Part shown: positions 18,142 to 27,737 of the stretch, piece after piece | How the letters are laid out: the number at the start of each line of letters is the position of its first letter | How positions within the stretch are numbered: the first letter of the stretch is position 1 | Assembly: GCA_951812775.1 (NCBI GenBank) | Contig: OX638326.1 | Location: forward strand, 1,004,335 to 1,068,334 | Direction of reading: 5' to 3' | From: an uncultured Alphaproteobacteria bacterium | GTDB lineage: Bacteria; Pseudomonadota; Alphaproteobacteria; MPNO01; UBA2964 | Length of the DNA stretch: 64,000 nt | The notes under the pieces: model-generated | The model's input: the letters and a program-made list of their open reading frames with translations, nothing else | Databases searched by the model: none | What the model was told of the DNA's origin: nothing | Program-made: the position numbers and the translations under genes

Positions 18142-18807
18142 CTATATTTTGCGAGTAATTATCGGCAGATCGATTTCAGCAAAATCCTCTGCTACGGGAT
18201 TAGGAGCACGTAAACCGTCCAACTTTCCAGGAGCACAAATAACAATTCTTTTTGAAAAATTGCGGATAAACCCACCCACTATTTGATCAGGCCGCGAAAT
18301 TTCCGCGGAAACATAATCGTCACCCGCATATCCGCAAAAATACCAAAAATCGTATAAGGAAATGGAGTCCGTTTCATCTACATTGTCCATATCCCAAAGC
18401 CCATACTGATCCGATCTGCGGTTCTGTTCCGCTAGAGTGGCAGTCCGAGTACCTTTTTCGGCGATATTGCTCGGTTGTTTGGAAATAATTCCAGTGCGGG
18501 CATTAGTATTCACGAAAGCAAGTTTTATTTTGAGTTCGTCGTTACTAATTCCTTCTATTTGACCATGACGGCACAATTTCCAACCTAACTCTTTGAGAGT
18601 TGCATCTTCACGAAGATATCTAGTAACCCATCGGCGCATTTCTGTTCTGCCAGTTTCTAGAGGGTCTAGAGAATTTACATTACCACGGTCACCTAGCGCC
18701 TTATCAAGAATATCAAGCAAAACCTCCTTGGGCAGACGCATTTGGGCCAACTCAGGGATAACTTCATATTCCTCAAAAAGGACGTCTTCAGGCATCACAA
18801 ACTCCAT
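18142..18807 (-). CDS. Uncharacterised protein paired with XRE-ImmA regulator
   Basis: 221 residues, not recognised. The sequence is soluble and acidic at the start (MPEDVLFEEYEVIPELAQMR), with LYDFWYFCGYAGDDYVSAE and SKRIVICAPGKLDGL later. No signal peptide or membrane segment. It may begin at codon 1 or codon 5 (both ATG). It is immediately upstream of the XRE-ImmA gene with a single base between stop and start, so the two are almost certainly expressed together. By analogy with XRE-ImmA pairs it could be the toxin, effector or target of the regulator, but nothing in the sequence proves that. Confidence 0.7.
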   Translation of the reverse strand: MEFVMPEDVLFEEYEVIPELAQMRLPKEVLLDILDKALGDRGNVNSLDPLETGRTEMRRWVTRYLREDATLKELGWKLCRHGQIEGISNDELKIKLAFVNTNARTGIISKQPSNIAEKGTRTATLAEQNRRSDQYGLWDMDNVDETDSISLYDFWYFCGYAGDDYVSAEISRPDQIVGGFIRNFSKRIVICAPGKLDGLRAPNPVAEDFAEIDLPIITRKI

Positions 18808-18886
18808 GTTACGAATCTAAGAATTAAAGAATAACAAAAATCACAACGTGGGTCAATTTATTTGTGTACGATTTTAATCACCAGTC

Positions 18887-20521
18887 TCACTCCGCCGCAG
18901 CGGCGCCTGCCTTCGCCCCGTCCAGCTTAAACCCGCGATAGCCCTCGGCGACAATCTCTTCACATATCTTTCGATACGTCCCGACGCCGCCGATATAGGG
19001 CATGAACAGGCGCGGTTTGCCGGGGATGTTGGCGCCCATATACCAGCTATTGGCCTTGGGAAAGAGCGTCTGGTTGGCAACCTCCTGCACATGGTCGGTC
19101 CAGTCGTCTTCGGCCTGTTGCTCGGCTTCCATTGTCGCAACGACGTTGTCGCGGAGATGCACCAGCGTGTCGGAGACCAACTCCACATGCTGTTCGATGG
19201 AGGACATCATATTGCTTTTGACCGACGGGCTGCCCGGCCCGGTGATGGCGTACATATTCGGGAAGCCCGCACACATCAGCCCCAGATACGTCCGCGGCCC
19301 GGCCTGCCATTTATCTTTCAGCGTCTGCCCCGCCCGGCCGCGTATATCGACGCGCAGCAGCGTGCCGGTCATGGCGTCGAACCCGGTGGCGAAAACGATG
19401 CTGTCGAATTCGAAGGCGCACCCACCGGTTTCCAGCCCGGTTGCGGTGATCCGGTCAATCGGATTGCTGGCGATATCGACGAGATCGACATTATCGCGGT
19501 TATAGGTCTCGTAATATTCGGTATCGAGGCACAGCCGCTTGGTGCCGATGGGGTATGACTTCGGGGCCAGCAGGTCAGCCTTTGCCGGGTCCGTGACCGT
19601 TTTGGCAATGCGTCGCCGTACCCACGTCGCCGCCGTCTCATTGGCGTCCTCGCTGGTCAGCAGATCATTATAGGATTTGAGCAGCGTCATGCCGCCCGCC
19701 GCCCAGCGCTCGCGATAGGCTTCCTTGCGCTCTTCATCGGTGACATCGAGAGCCGAGATATCAATCGGCGCGATACTGCGCAGGCTGCCGCTCGGTGAAC
19801 AGCGCATATTGGCGCGCCGTTCGGCATAGTTATCCTTCCACATCCGCTCATACTCGTCGGTTATCGGCACGTTGCGCGCCGGGACGGTCCAGTGCGGCGT
19901 GCGCTGGAACACGGTGAGATGCGCGGCTTCCTCGGCAATCACCGGGATCGCCTGAATACCGGACGAGCCGGTGCCGATCACCGCGACCCGCTGGCCGGTG
20001 AAATCGACCTTCTCATGCGGCCAGTTGCCGGTGTGATAGGTGTTGCCCTTGAAATCATCGATGCCGGGAATGTCCGGCAGGTTGGCGGTCGAGATACAGC
20101 CCGTTGCCATGATGAAATGCTGCGCCGTGACGGTCTCGCCGCTATCGGTCTTGATCGTCCAGCGCTGGGCGGCCTCGTCAAAATGCGCCGAGGTGACCGA
20201 GGTCTCGAAGGTGATGTCCTTGCGGAGGTCGTACTTGTCGGCGACATGGCCGATATAGCGGAGAATATCGGGCTGGGCCGAGTATTTTTCCGGCCACTTC
20301 CAGTCCTGCTGCAACTCCTCGTCAAACGAGTAGGAATATTGCATGGACTCAACATCGCAGCGCGCGCCGGGATAGCGGTTCCAGTACCAGGTGCCACCGA
20401 CATCGCCGCCGCGCTCAAACAGGCGCGTCGAAAAACCGTGCCCGCGCAGCAGATGCAACAGATACAGCCCGGAAAATCCGGCGCCGACGATAACGGCGTC
20501 TACAGAGTTTGCTTTAGCCAT
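18887..20521 (-). CDS. Baeyer-Villiger flavin monooxygenase (cyclohexanone-monooxygenase type)
   Basis: 544 residues from ATG 20521. The FAD site GAGFSG is at the start, followed by FERGGDVGGTWYWNRYPGAR, typical for this group. The Baeyer-Villiger fingerprint F-x-G-x3-H-T-x2-W-P is met by FKGNTYHTGNWP. The NADPH site is GTGSSG. The length equals cyclohexanone monooxygenases. It would insert oxygen next to a ketone to give an ester or lactone, using NADPH and oxygen. It is divergent from the LVIVD-repeat gene across 133 bp, suggesting a shared promoter region. Substrate unknown. Sequence intact. Confidence 0.93.
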   Translation of the reverse strand: MAKANSVDAVIVGAGFSGLYLLHLLRGHGFSTRLFERGGDVGGTWYWNRYPGARCDVESMQYSYSFDEELQQDWKWPEKYSAQPDILRYIGHVADKYDLRKDITFETSVTSAHFDEAAQRWTIKTDSGETVTAQHFIMATGCISTANLPDIPGIDDFKGNTYHTGNWPHEKVDFTGQRVAVIGTGSSGIQAIPVIAEEAAHLTVFQRTPHWTVPARNVPITDEYERMWKDNYAERRANMRCSPSGSLRSIAPIDISALDVTDEERKEAYRERWAAGGMTLLKSYNDLLTSEDANETAATWVRRRIAKTVTDPAKADLLAPKSYPIGTKRLCLDTEYYETYNRDNVDLVDIASNPIDRITATGLETGGCAFEFDSIVFATGFDAMTGTLLRVDIRGRAGQTLKDKWQAGPRTYLGLMCAGFPNMYAITGPGSPSVKSNMMSSIEQHVELVSDTLVHLRDNVVATMEAEQQAEDDWTDHVQEVANQTLFPKANSWYMGANIPGKPRLFMPYIGGVGTYRKICEEIVAEGYRGFKLDGAKAGAAAAE

Positions 20522-20654
20522 AAAACGCACCCAAACGTTGCCGGAATCGAACCACGGAGCGGGCGAATATGCAAGGTTTGCACGATCTCTTGCCAATTGC
20601 GCCGTTCGGAGTCACGCTTCACCTCACACAGGCATCCGCACAGGGAGACAGCCG

Positions 20655-21833
20655 ATGGCCACGATGATGAAGATGCCCTCGGGCACCACCTATCAATCCG
20701 ATAATATTACACCGATCTCGCGGCTCGATATTCCGGGCGGCGGGCAGGTCACGATTGACGGCAATTACGCCTATGTCGGCTATATGTATGGGCCGGAAGG
20801 TACGTCGATTATCGATATCTCCGATCCGTATAATCTGAAAGTGTTGTGGACCGCAGAGCTGACCAATCCGCAAATGCACTCTCATAAAGTCCGCGTGGCG
20901 GGCGATTATATGGTCACCAATTGCGAGCAGCGACCACGCGCCGGGGTCAAGATGACCAGCGATTATGATGATCACGGGGTGCGGATCTGGGACATCAAGG
21001 ACAAGAGCAACCCGCGGCTGATCAACTATCACAAGACCGGCGGACGCGGTGTGCACCGTTTCGATATGGATGAGAAATATCTCTACCTCTCAACCGAGAT
21101 GGAGGGTTTCCTCGGCCATATTCTCGTGACCTATGACTGGTCCAACCCGGAGAAACTCGAAGAGGTGTCGCGCTGGTGGATACCGGGACAGCATACCGCC
21201 GGTGGCGAAGAGCCGGGCCCGATGAAACGCGAACACCGGCTGCATCATGCGTTGCGTCATGACGACACGCTGTATGCCGGGCTGTGGATGTCAGGCTTCG
21301 CGATTATCGATATCAGCGATCTTAAGAACCCGAAGACGCTCTGTACCTATGATCCGCACCCGGAAGAGGCCGAGCCAAGCCATACGCTGCTCCGCGTGCC
21401 GTTCCAGATTGACGGGCGCGATATCGCGCTGGGGATTGATGAGGAACGGGTGACACGCGGTAAGGATGTCGGCAAATCCCACGCGCCGCTCTATGTGTTT
21501 GATGTCTCCGACCCGACCGAGATGAAGCTACTCTATAAGCATCGGGTGCCCGAAGACGGTATGCCCTATACCGGCGAGGATGTGCGGTTTGGCGCGCATC
21601 AGTTCCGCGAAAAGTTTGACGATACGCTGGCCTATGCCACTTGGTTCGCGGCGGGTTTGCGCATTCTCGATCTCGCCAACCCGACCGCGCCGGAGGAAGT
21701 GGGCTATTTCATCCCCGAACCCGGCGAAGGCTATAACGCGCCCCAGACCAACGATGTCGAGCTCGACCATCGCGGGCTGATCCATATCACCGACAAGGCC
21801 CGCGGCTTCGACGTCATCGATTTCAAACGGTAG
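20655..21833 (+). CDS. LVIVD-repeat beta-propeller protein
   Basis: 392 residues from ATG 20655 (ribosome site CAGGGAGACA). It contains repeats of the LVIVD type: GTSIIDISDPYNLKVLWTAE, GVRIWDIKDKSNPRLINYHK, GFAIIDISDLKNPKTLCTYD, PLYVFDVSDPTEMKLLYKHR, and GLRILDLANPTAPEEVGYF. Histidines recur in the loops (MHSHKVRV, HRLHHALRH, FGAHQFRE) and could bind metal. No signal peptide, so likely cytoplasmic. Divergent from the Baeyer-Villiger monooxygenase, which suggests the same pathway. Function of such propellers in bacteria is mostly unknown. Confidence 0.82.
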   Translation: MATMMKMPSGTTYQSDNITPISRLDIPGGGQVTIDGNYAYVGYMYGPEGTSIIDISDPYNLKVLWTAELTNPQMHSHKVRVAGDYMVTNCEQRPRAGVKMTSDYDDHGVRIWDIKDKSNPRLINYHKTGGRGVHRFDMDEKYLYLSTEMEGFLGHILVTYDWSNPEKLEEVSRWWIPGQHTAGGEEPGPMKREHRLHHALRHDDTLYAGLWMSGFAIIDISDLKNPKTLCTYDPHPEEAEPSHTLLRVPFQIDGRDIALGIDEERVTRGKDVGKSHAPLYVFDVSDPTEMKLLYKHRVPEDGMPYTGEDVRFGAHQFREKFDDTLAYATWFAAGLRILDLANPTAPEEVGYFIPEPGEGYNAPQTNDVELDHRGLIHITDKARGFDVIDFKR

Positions 21834-21839
21834 GGCACC

Positions 21840-22706
21840 TCACACAGCGGGCGGCTGGACGACGATCTGGTCGTAGGCGTAGCGCTGTTTGAGCGTGCCG
21901 AAATGTTCAAACACATCCTGAACAATATCAATGGCTTGCGGCGTTATCTCAATGTGCGGTGTCCAGCAGCCGAGCTTCTGATAGGTCGCGATACAGTTTG
22001 CCAACGCCGCTTCGTCAATCGCCGGGAAAAGCGGATTCTGGTTAGCCGCAATTTCAGCAGCAGATGCATCATTCACATAAACCCGCGCTTTCTTGTAAGC
22101 CCGCGTGAAAGCCTTCGCGGTATCGGTCGCCAGCCATTCACGGGTCGCGGCGACACTTGAGAACGCATTGGGACCGATCAGCGGCCCCGACTGCGCCACC
22201 ACATGGCCCACCCGTCGGCTTCAAGCTGCTGCGGGAACGGCCCCTGTTGCAGCACATAAGCGCCGGTGCCGTCCCGGAAGGCTTGATCCATCGCCGCGAC
22301 GCCACCGACATTGACCTTGATCTTGCTGAAATCAATCCCCGCCTTGTGACAGGCATACATGAACATCGCCAAACAGAACGATCCCGGCCCCTTCGAGCTT
22401 GTCCCAGGAGAAATTCCCGTCTTTTTCGCGCCCGACCAGAAAAAACCCGTCCATCTCATTGATCTGTGCGAAATGCGCTGCAACCGGAACCACACCTTTT
22501 GCCGGCGATAAAAAGGCCTGGCTCGGTGCGGTCTGGATCACCTGAACGCTACCTTCCTCAAGGGTCTGCACGGCAGACACGCCGGGCGGTGAGATCGACC
22601 AGCTCGCATCAATCCCCTCCTCCTTCAGAAAGCCGGCCGAGAACACCGCGATCAACGGTGAATAAAAGGCAGAAAACAGGGTGAACTGAATTTCGATCTT
22701 TTCCAT
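21840..22706 (-). pseudogene. ABC transporter substrate-binding protein (SsuA/NMT1 type) with two frameshifts
   Basis: Homology runs through three frames. The first (from ATG 22706) reads IEIQFTLFSAFYSPLIAVFS to FSWDKLEGAG. The second, after about 22385, reads AMFMYACHKAGIDFSKIKV to QQLEADGW. The third, after about 22207, reads GHVVAQSGPLIGPNAFSSV to the stop 21840. Together they make one NMT1/SsuA-like periplasmic binding domain of about 285 residues. No signal peptide is visible. Two independent single-base changes have broken it, so it is a recent pseudogene. No permease or ATPase genes adjoin it. Confidence 0.75.
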
Positions 22707-22819
22707 CTCGCGACTCCGAAAACGACTGATTTGATCGCAGTATAGCGTGACTTGCTACAAGGGGGCGATTGCATCACGCTCCAATCTCGAAAAGCGTGTG
22801 AGTGAGTACAGTTTCGGGT

Positions 22820-23668
22820 ATGGCAGAGGAACTCTCCAAAACAGCGATGATCGAGCGGGCGCATCGCGCTGCCCTATCGGTTGCCGCGGCCCATGGTCTG
22901 GATGTTGAACGCACGGAGCTGTTCCATTTCGGCTGCAATGCCACGATACGACCGCACCCCCACAAAATAATCGCACGGGTATCGGGTAGAGCCGGCGGTT
23001 TCAGTTCGCATGCCGCCGCCCGGCAACGCGAACTGGATGTCAGCCGCTATCTGGCCGCAGCTGGTGCGCCCGTTATTCCGCCGAGCAGCATAATCGATGC
23101 CGGTCCACATGAAGAAGATGGTGTGATCGTATCATTCTGGGATTATATCGTTGAGAGCAAAAGCCGACGCGACAGAAAACATGCGCTTGATGCACTGCAT
23201 AAATGTCACGAAGCGCTGGCCGACTATCCCGGTGAGCTTCCCTTTCTGCATGGCTATGCCGATGCCAGACGGCTCTGCCCCAGATACTGACGTGAAGGTG
23301 TGCTGGCAGGCGACGAAATCCATGAAACGCTGGGGCGCATTTCAGCAATGGATGACGCGCTCGGGGCCCTGAAAAATGATATTCCGACAAAGTTCGTGCC
23401 AATCCATGGCGACTCGCATTTCGCAAATGTGCTGTGCAGTAACGATAACTCCGGTGTTTTCTGGCTCGACTGGGAAGATGTGAGCAGCGGCCCTGTCGAA
23501 TGGGATTATGCCTGCATGTTAAACTATCTGGAAGACTATCCGGTACGCGATCATAACCTCAAAAGAGCTTTCAAGGCAGCGCTTGCAGACAGAATTGACC
23601 CGGACTGTTTTAATCCCATGCTCGAGGCCCGCGAGTTGCAATCCGATTTGTGGGATATGTTTCCCTAG
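22820..23668 (+). pseudogene. APH/choline-kinase-like phosphotransferase with in-frame TGA
   Basis: An open frame of about 280 codons from ATG 22820 (a GTG at 22802 is also possible) with TGA at 23288-23290. The first part has the N-lobe (TIRPHPHKIIARVSGR, DVSRYLAAAGAPVIPPSS). After the stop the same frame gives the kinase catalytic loop HGDSHFANVL and the metal-binding DWED. The context at the stop is PRY-stop-REGVLAGDE, so CGA or TGG to TGA is plausible. The protein would phosphorylate a small molecule such as an amino alcohol or antibiotic. The stop removes the catalytic residues, so the product is dead unless read through. Confidence 0.7.
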
Positions 23669-23788
23669 CGGCTCCTTTCATCGCTTGTCGACCAAATCCC
23701 ACAATACTGCCGCTTGAGCTTGACCTGCTGTGCTAAAGCCATTGATCATACGGTAATCTTTCAGGAACAAACGTCGTGGAGAACAGCA

Positions 23789-24862
23789 ATGGGTAAACAG
23801 CCGACCGGCATCGGGTTTGTCGGGTGCGACCTGCACCGCTCCCCCGCAGATAGCGGCAGCCACGATCACAGCCCGGCGAGAGACCACACCCATCGCCAGG
23901 AACTCTCGATCAACGGTCAGCGCATCACCACGGTTGATATCCACGCCCACTGCGCGGTCCCGGAGGCTCTCGCCGTGCTTGGTCAGGAGTGTGAAAAAGA
24001 GACACTCCTGATGTCTGACACCTCTGAGCGTATCGCCGCGATGGATGCGCAGGGCATCGATATCTCAGCGCTTAGCATTAACCCCTACTGGTACCATGCC
24101 GAGCGCGACGCGGCGGCGGAACTCATCCGTATCCAGAATGAAGCACTTGCGGAGATTTGTGCCGCAACGCCCGACCGTTTTGTCGCCTTTGCCACCATCG
24201 CCCTGCAACACCCGGATCTCGCCGTTGAGCAAATCGAGTATGGCGTTAAACAGCTTGGCCTGCGCGGTGTCAGCATTGGTTGCGAGGTTGAGGGCGAAGA
24301 ACTGGCCAATCCGAAGCTCGATCCGGTCTGGGCCAAATGCGACGAGCTAAACCTGCTGGTCTTTATGCACCCCAAGGGAACGCCTGCCATGGTTGCGGGC
24401 GGCAGGCTGGCCGGCAGCGGTGTCCTGCAGAACACCATCGGCAATCCGCTTGATACCACGATTGCGCTATCGCATTTGATCTTCGAAGGCACGCTGGATC
24501 GCCACCCGGGCCTTAAAATCTGCGCGGTCCATGGCGGAGGCTATTTTGCCTCCTATGCCCATCGCTCAGACGCGGTGATCCGCACCTTTCCGCATCGCGT
24601 CGGGCCGCTGCCGAAGAAGAACCCGACACAATATCTCAAGGACGGTCAGCTCTATTTCGATACCATCGTGTTTGATCCCGACGCCCTGAAATATCTGATC
24701 TCACAAACCGGTTCCGACAAGATCATGATCGGTACGGATTACCCCTATGGCTGGACCAGCACAGAGGTTGAACTCATCATGGGAACACCTGGCCTGACAG
24801 ACGACGAACGCATCGCCATTCTCGGCGGCACAGCGGCGAAACTATTGGGGCTGGATCGGTAA
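23789..24862 (+). CDS. Amidohydrolase, ACMSD/gamma-resorcylate decarboxylase-like
   Basis: 357 residues from ATG 23789 (ribosome site GTGGAGAA). TIM-barrel metal-dependent enzyme of the amidohydrolase_2 family. VDIHAHC is the first metal ligand pair, FMHPKGTP the third His, CAVHGGGYF the fourth region, and GTDYPYGW the Asp. Such enzymes decarboxylate 2-amino-3-carboxymuconate semialdehyde or resorcylate-type acids. The first 40 residues before the domain are unusual (GCDLHRSPADSGSHDHSPAR, His-rich) and have no clear function. The gene is followed after 10 bp by a TauE-type permease gene, suggesting uptake or export of its substrate or product. Confidence 0.87.
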   Translation: MGKQPTGIGFVGCDLHRSPADSGSHDHSPARDHTHRQELSINGQRITTVDIHAHCAVPEALAVLGQECEKETLLMSDTSERIAAMDAQGIDISALSINPYWYHAERDAAAELIRIQNEALAEICAATPDRFVAFATIALQHPDLAVEQIEYGVKQLGLRGVSIGCEVEGEELANPKLDPVWAKCDELNLLVFMHPKGTPAMVAGGRLAGSGVLQNTIGNPLDTTIALSHLIFEGTLDRHPGLKICAVHGGGYFASYAHRSDAVIRTFPHRVGPLPKKNPTQYLKDGQLYFDTIVFDPDALKYLISQTGSDKIMIGTDYPYGWTSTEVELIMGTPGLTDDERIAILGGTAAKLLGLDR

Positions 24863-24872
24863 CACACAGTCA

Positions 24873-25627
24873 ATGAGCGCCTTCTTGCAATATCTCAGCG
24901 ACATCTGGACGCTGAACATGACGCTTGCCGCCCTCGTGGCACTTCCCGCGGGCGCCATCCAAGGCTATGCCGGGTTTGGTGGCGCGCTGGTTTCTGTGCC
25001 GTTCTTCGCGATCCTGTTTGGCCCCGTTCATGGCTTCGCAATGGTCCTCATCGTGATGTTCCTGATCCAGGCGACGTTGTTTCCCGAAGCTTTCGCCCAT
25101 GCGGATTGGAAAGAGGTCACACTGCTTGCCGGGGCGAGCGCATCACGATCAGCCTCGGCATTCTGTTTCTGGTATCCGCCGATCCGACGTTTATCAAGAG
25201 GGGCATGGGCGTCCTCGTGCTCGCGATTACCCTATTTATGATGTCAGGCTGGAAATATACCGGCACCAAACGCACGCAAGTCGGTATCGCTACCGGGGCA
25301 GTTGCCGGCAGTATCACGGGCGGGTTTGGCGTCCCTGCCTTCCCCCTCAGCGCCTTGTATTTTCACAACTCGCCATCAAGCACACCGGTTATAAGGGCCA
25401 ATGTGCTGATGGCGCTTGTTTGCAATCTGATAATCGGGATTGTCGGATTGACAATTCAGGGCATCTACGATCAGGCGTTGGTCGCTCGAACCCTCCTCGT
25501 CGCCCCGATCTTTATCGGTGGCGCCCTCCTGGGCCAGTATCTGTTCAGCGTCGCGCCCGTCGAATGGTTCAAACGCGTCACCTACTGCATTTTGATCTTA
25601 AGCGCTGTTACGCTCTTGCTTGCATAG
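24873..25627 (+). pseudogene. TauE/SafE-family permease with frameshift
   Basis: The first frame reads from MSAFLQYLSDIWTLNMTLAA to WKEVTLLAGA at about 25130. The normal continuation, TISLGILFLVSADPTFIKRG, is in another frame and runs to the stop at 25627. The nearby intact paralogue (26932-27687) shows the same join without interruption (WKEVLPVAGP..LSLGVLFLVSADP), so one base was lost near 25132-25138. About eight membrane helices would be present. The family exports or imports sulfonates and small organic anions. It starts 10 bp after the amidohydrolase and would have worked with it. Confidence 0.8.
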
Positions 25628-25635
25628 TGCCACAC

Positions 25636-26538
25636 TCATGCGACAGTAGGCTTTGGTCCGGAATAATGTTCACGGATTGCTCTTTCCATTTCCGGCGCCG
25701 TATCGAAATCATTGAAGAAGTGAAAGACCACGCAGAGTCCGGGATCACATTTATCAATGACAAAACCGGCTTCCGTGGGATCGGAATGGATGATGGTGCC
25801 AATTACCTTCGCAGACCGTTCATCATACCCGGAACGAGTCATCAACTGGTCCACCGTATTGAAGGTCTCGTGGATCAGAACATCCACGCCCAGGGCGTTT
25901 TCGATCATGAATTCGCCGGGTGTGGTATCTCCCGAATACACCATGCTGAGTCCGTTCCACTCCAATTTCAGACTGACGGGCCCGTCCATGATATGGATGG
26001 CGGGAAAGCTGGTGATCCTGACGCCATTTTTCTCATAGATCACGCCAACTTCTGAATAATCAAATTCATGGCAGTTGATCTCCGCCCCGACAGCGGGCAA
26101 GGCGTGAACGCGCGACTCCGTGTCCCAACGACAGGACTCACACTGATGTTTGACAAAATGGGCGAAACCATATTCCGGCTTGTTGCTCGACGGTCCATAC
26201 ACTTCCAATGGCTTGAGCCGTCCACTGGTCCAGCTGCCGACCCGAATTTGCCCAAAGTCACCGACATGATCAGTATGCAGATGCGTCGCAAAATAGGCCG
26301 TGATGTCGCTGTAAGGAATTTCGAGCGCCGTAAAGTTCATCTGCGACCCAAAGCCAAAATCAAACATGAACTTGTCGCCATTGCCGAGCTCGATCAGCCA
26401 ACAGGCATTCGCCTGCGATCACCGCAGGAAGGGGCGTCCGGTTCCCAATGCCGTGATCCGCATTTCACCTTCGGCCAGCTCCTCGGCGTTGGGATAAAAA
26501 TGTTCGAAATATTTGCCGCGTTGGGTATTGCTGCTCAT
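25636..26538 (-). pseudogene. Metallo-beta-lactamase-fold hydrolase with in-frame TGA
   Basis: A 301-codon frame from ATG 26538 (ribosome site GGGAGGCAACG) with TGA at 26419-26421 (codon 40). Before it: NTQRGKYFEHFYPNAEELAE and RITALGTGRPFLR. After it: SQANACWLIELGNGDKFMFD, then the zinc motif THLHTDHVGDFGQ, the late VYSGDTTP and the final FHFFND. In homologues this site is an Arg (R-R-S/G-Q-A), so CGA to TGA is the likely change. A restart at ATG 26367 would lose the first strand but keep HxHxDH. Function unknown; many relatives hydrolyse lactones or phosphodiesters. Confidence 0.75.
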
Positions 26539-26595
26539 CGTTGCCTCCCGATTGGCCGTGTTATGATTTTGCGGTCGCCAGAATGTTAACAGGCG

Positions 26596-26856
26596 TCAAA
26601 CCGCCCTGCCCGCCTTAAAGACAACCTCATCCAGCATGACGCCGCGATCATCAAAGATAGACCAGGTGCCGTCTTTCAGCCCGTTTTTGAAACTGCCCTT
26701 TTTAAAAACCTGGCCATTATCGTAATACATGATCAGGTCGCCTTCCGGACGGCCATTCTTGAACATGCCTTCATAATGAAGCTGACCATTCATATAATAT
26801 TTGACCCCGTCCTCTTCGGGGTCCTGCGATTTGTCGCGGTTAGTCTCAGAAGCCAT
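26596..26856 (-). CDS. Small MORN/YwqK-like repeat protein
   Basis: 86 residues with two to three MORN-type repeats: YYMNGQLHYEGMFKNGRPEG, then YYDNGQVFKKGSFKNGLKDG and a third partial WSIFDDRGVMLDEVVF. No signal peptide. Such repeats form an extended beta-hairpin ladder and often bind lipids or proteins; YwqK relatives are called antitoxins of uncertain status. It stands alone between the MBL hydrolase and the second TauE gene. Role unknown. Confidence 0.75.
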   Translation of the reverse strand: MASETNRDKSQDPEEDGVKYYMNGQLHYEGMFKNGRPEGDLIMYYDNGQVFKKGSFKNGLKDGTWSIFDDRGVMLDEVVFKAGRAV

Positions 26857-26931
26857 ATCTCATTCACCCGTCGGGCCTGTTAGATCTTGAACGGAAAGTT
26901 TCCGGTTCCCGCACCGGTTTTGCAAATGCTG

Positions 26932-27687
26932 TTACGTTGCCAGTAACACCAGTGCCGTACAGATCAGGATCACATAGGTTACCTTCTTGAACCACTCTAC
27001 CGGTGCAACTTTGAAAAGATACTGCCCGACGAATATCCCGGTGGTGAAGACCGGGTAAAGGATCGCGGCACGCAACAAAATGGAAGCGTCGTAAACTCCT
27101 TGTATGGCCAGACCGAGAATACAGGCAATCAGCGTACAGGTAAGCGCTATCATCACATTGGCCCGGATGATCTCTGGCTGCGACGCAGAGTTGTGGAAAT
27201 AAATCGCCGATAGTGGAAACGCTGGAACACCGAACGATCCGGTAATACTGCCTGCCACCGTTCCTGTCGCGACGCCGACCAATGTCCGGCGTTTCCCGGC
27301 ATACCGATAGCCGAACATCATAAAGATGGTAATCAGCAGAATGAACACCCCCATGCCGCGACGGATAAAGCCCGGATCGGCCGACACCAGAAACAGCACA
27401 CCGAGCGATAAAGCCACGACGCCGGGTCCCGCAACAGGCAGAACTTCCTTCCAGTCGACCTTTCCCACCGCTTTGGAAATCAGCTGCAGCTGGCCTGTTA
27501 ACATCAAAATGACGACGATGCTAAAAGCGGTGACCGGCCCGAATAAAAGGGCGAACAGCGGCACTGCAAACAGTGCGCCACCAAACCCGGCATAGCCTTG
27601 AATAATTCCGCTGGGAAGCGCGACACATGCCGCCAGCAACAGCGTTAGCGTCCAGATTTCATTGAAATTTTGGAGAAGAAAATCCAT
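26932..27687 (-). CDS. TauE/SafE-family permease (intact paralogue)
   Basis: 251 residues from ATG 27687, eight predicted membrane helices in two repeats. The family glycine-rich motifs are seen in LPSGIIQGYAGFGGALFAVP and ATGTVAGSITGSFGVPAFPL. It is a close paralogue of the frameshifted permease at 24873-25627, and both are next to an amidohydrolase gene. Starts 51 bp after the amidohydrolase at 27738-28601 on the same strand. It would transport a small organic or sulfonated anion across the inner membrane. Confidence 0.9.
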   Translation of the reverse strand: MDFLLQNFNEIWTLTLLLAACVALPSGIIQGYAGFGGALFAVPLFALLFGPVTAFSIVVILMLTGQLQLISKAVGKVDWKEVLPVAGPGVVALSLGVLFLVSADPGFIRRGMGVFILLITIFMMFGYRYAGKRRTLVGVATGTVAGSITGSFGVPAFPLSAIYFHNSASQPEIIRANVMIALTCTLIACILGLAIQGVYDASILLRAAILYPVFTTGIFVGQYLFKVAPVEWFKKVTYVILICTALVLLAT

Positions 27688-27737
27688 GCCGGGAGTATCG
27701 CAGGGAAACCCGGACTCGGGCACCCCGACACGAAAGG

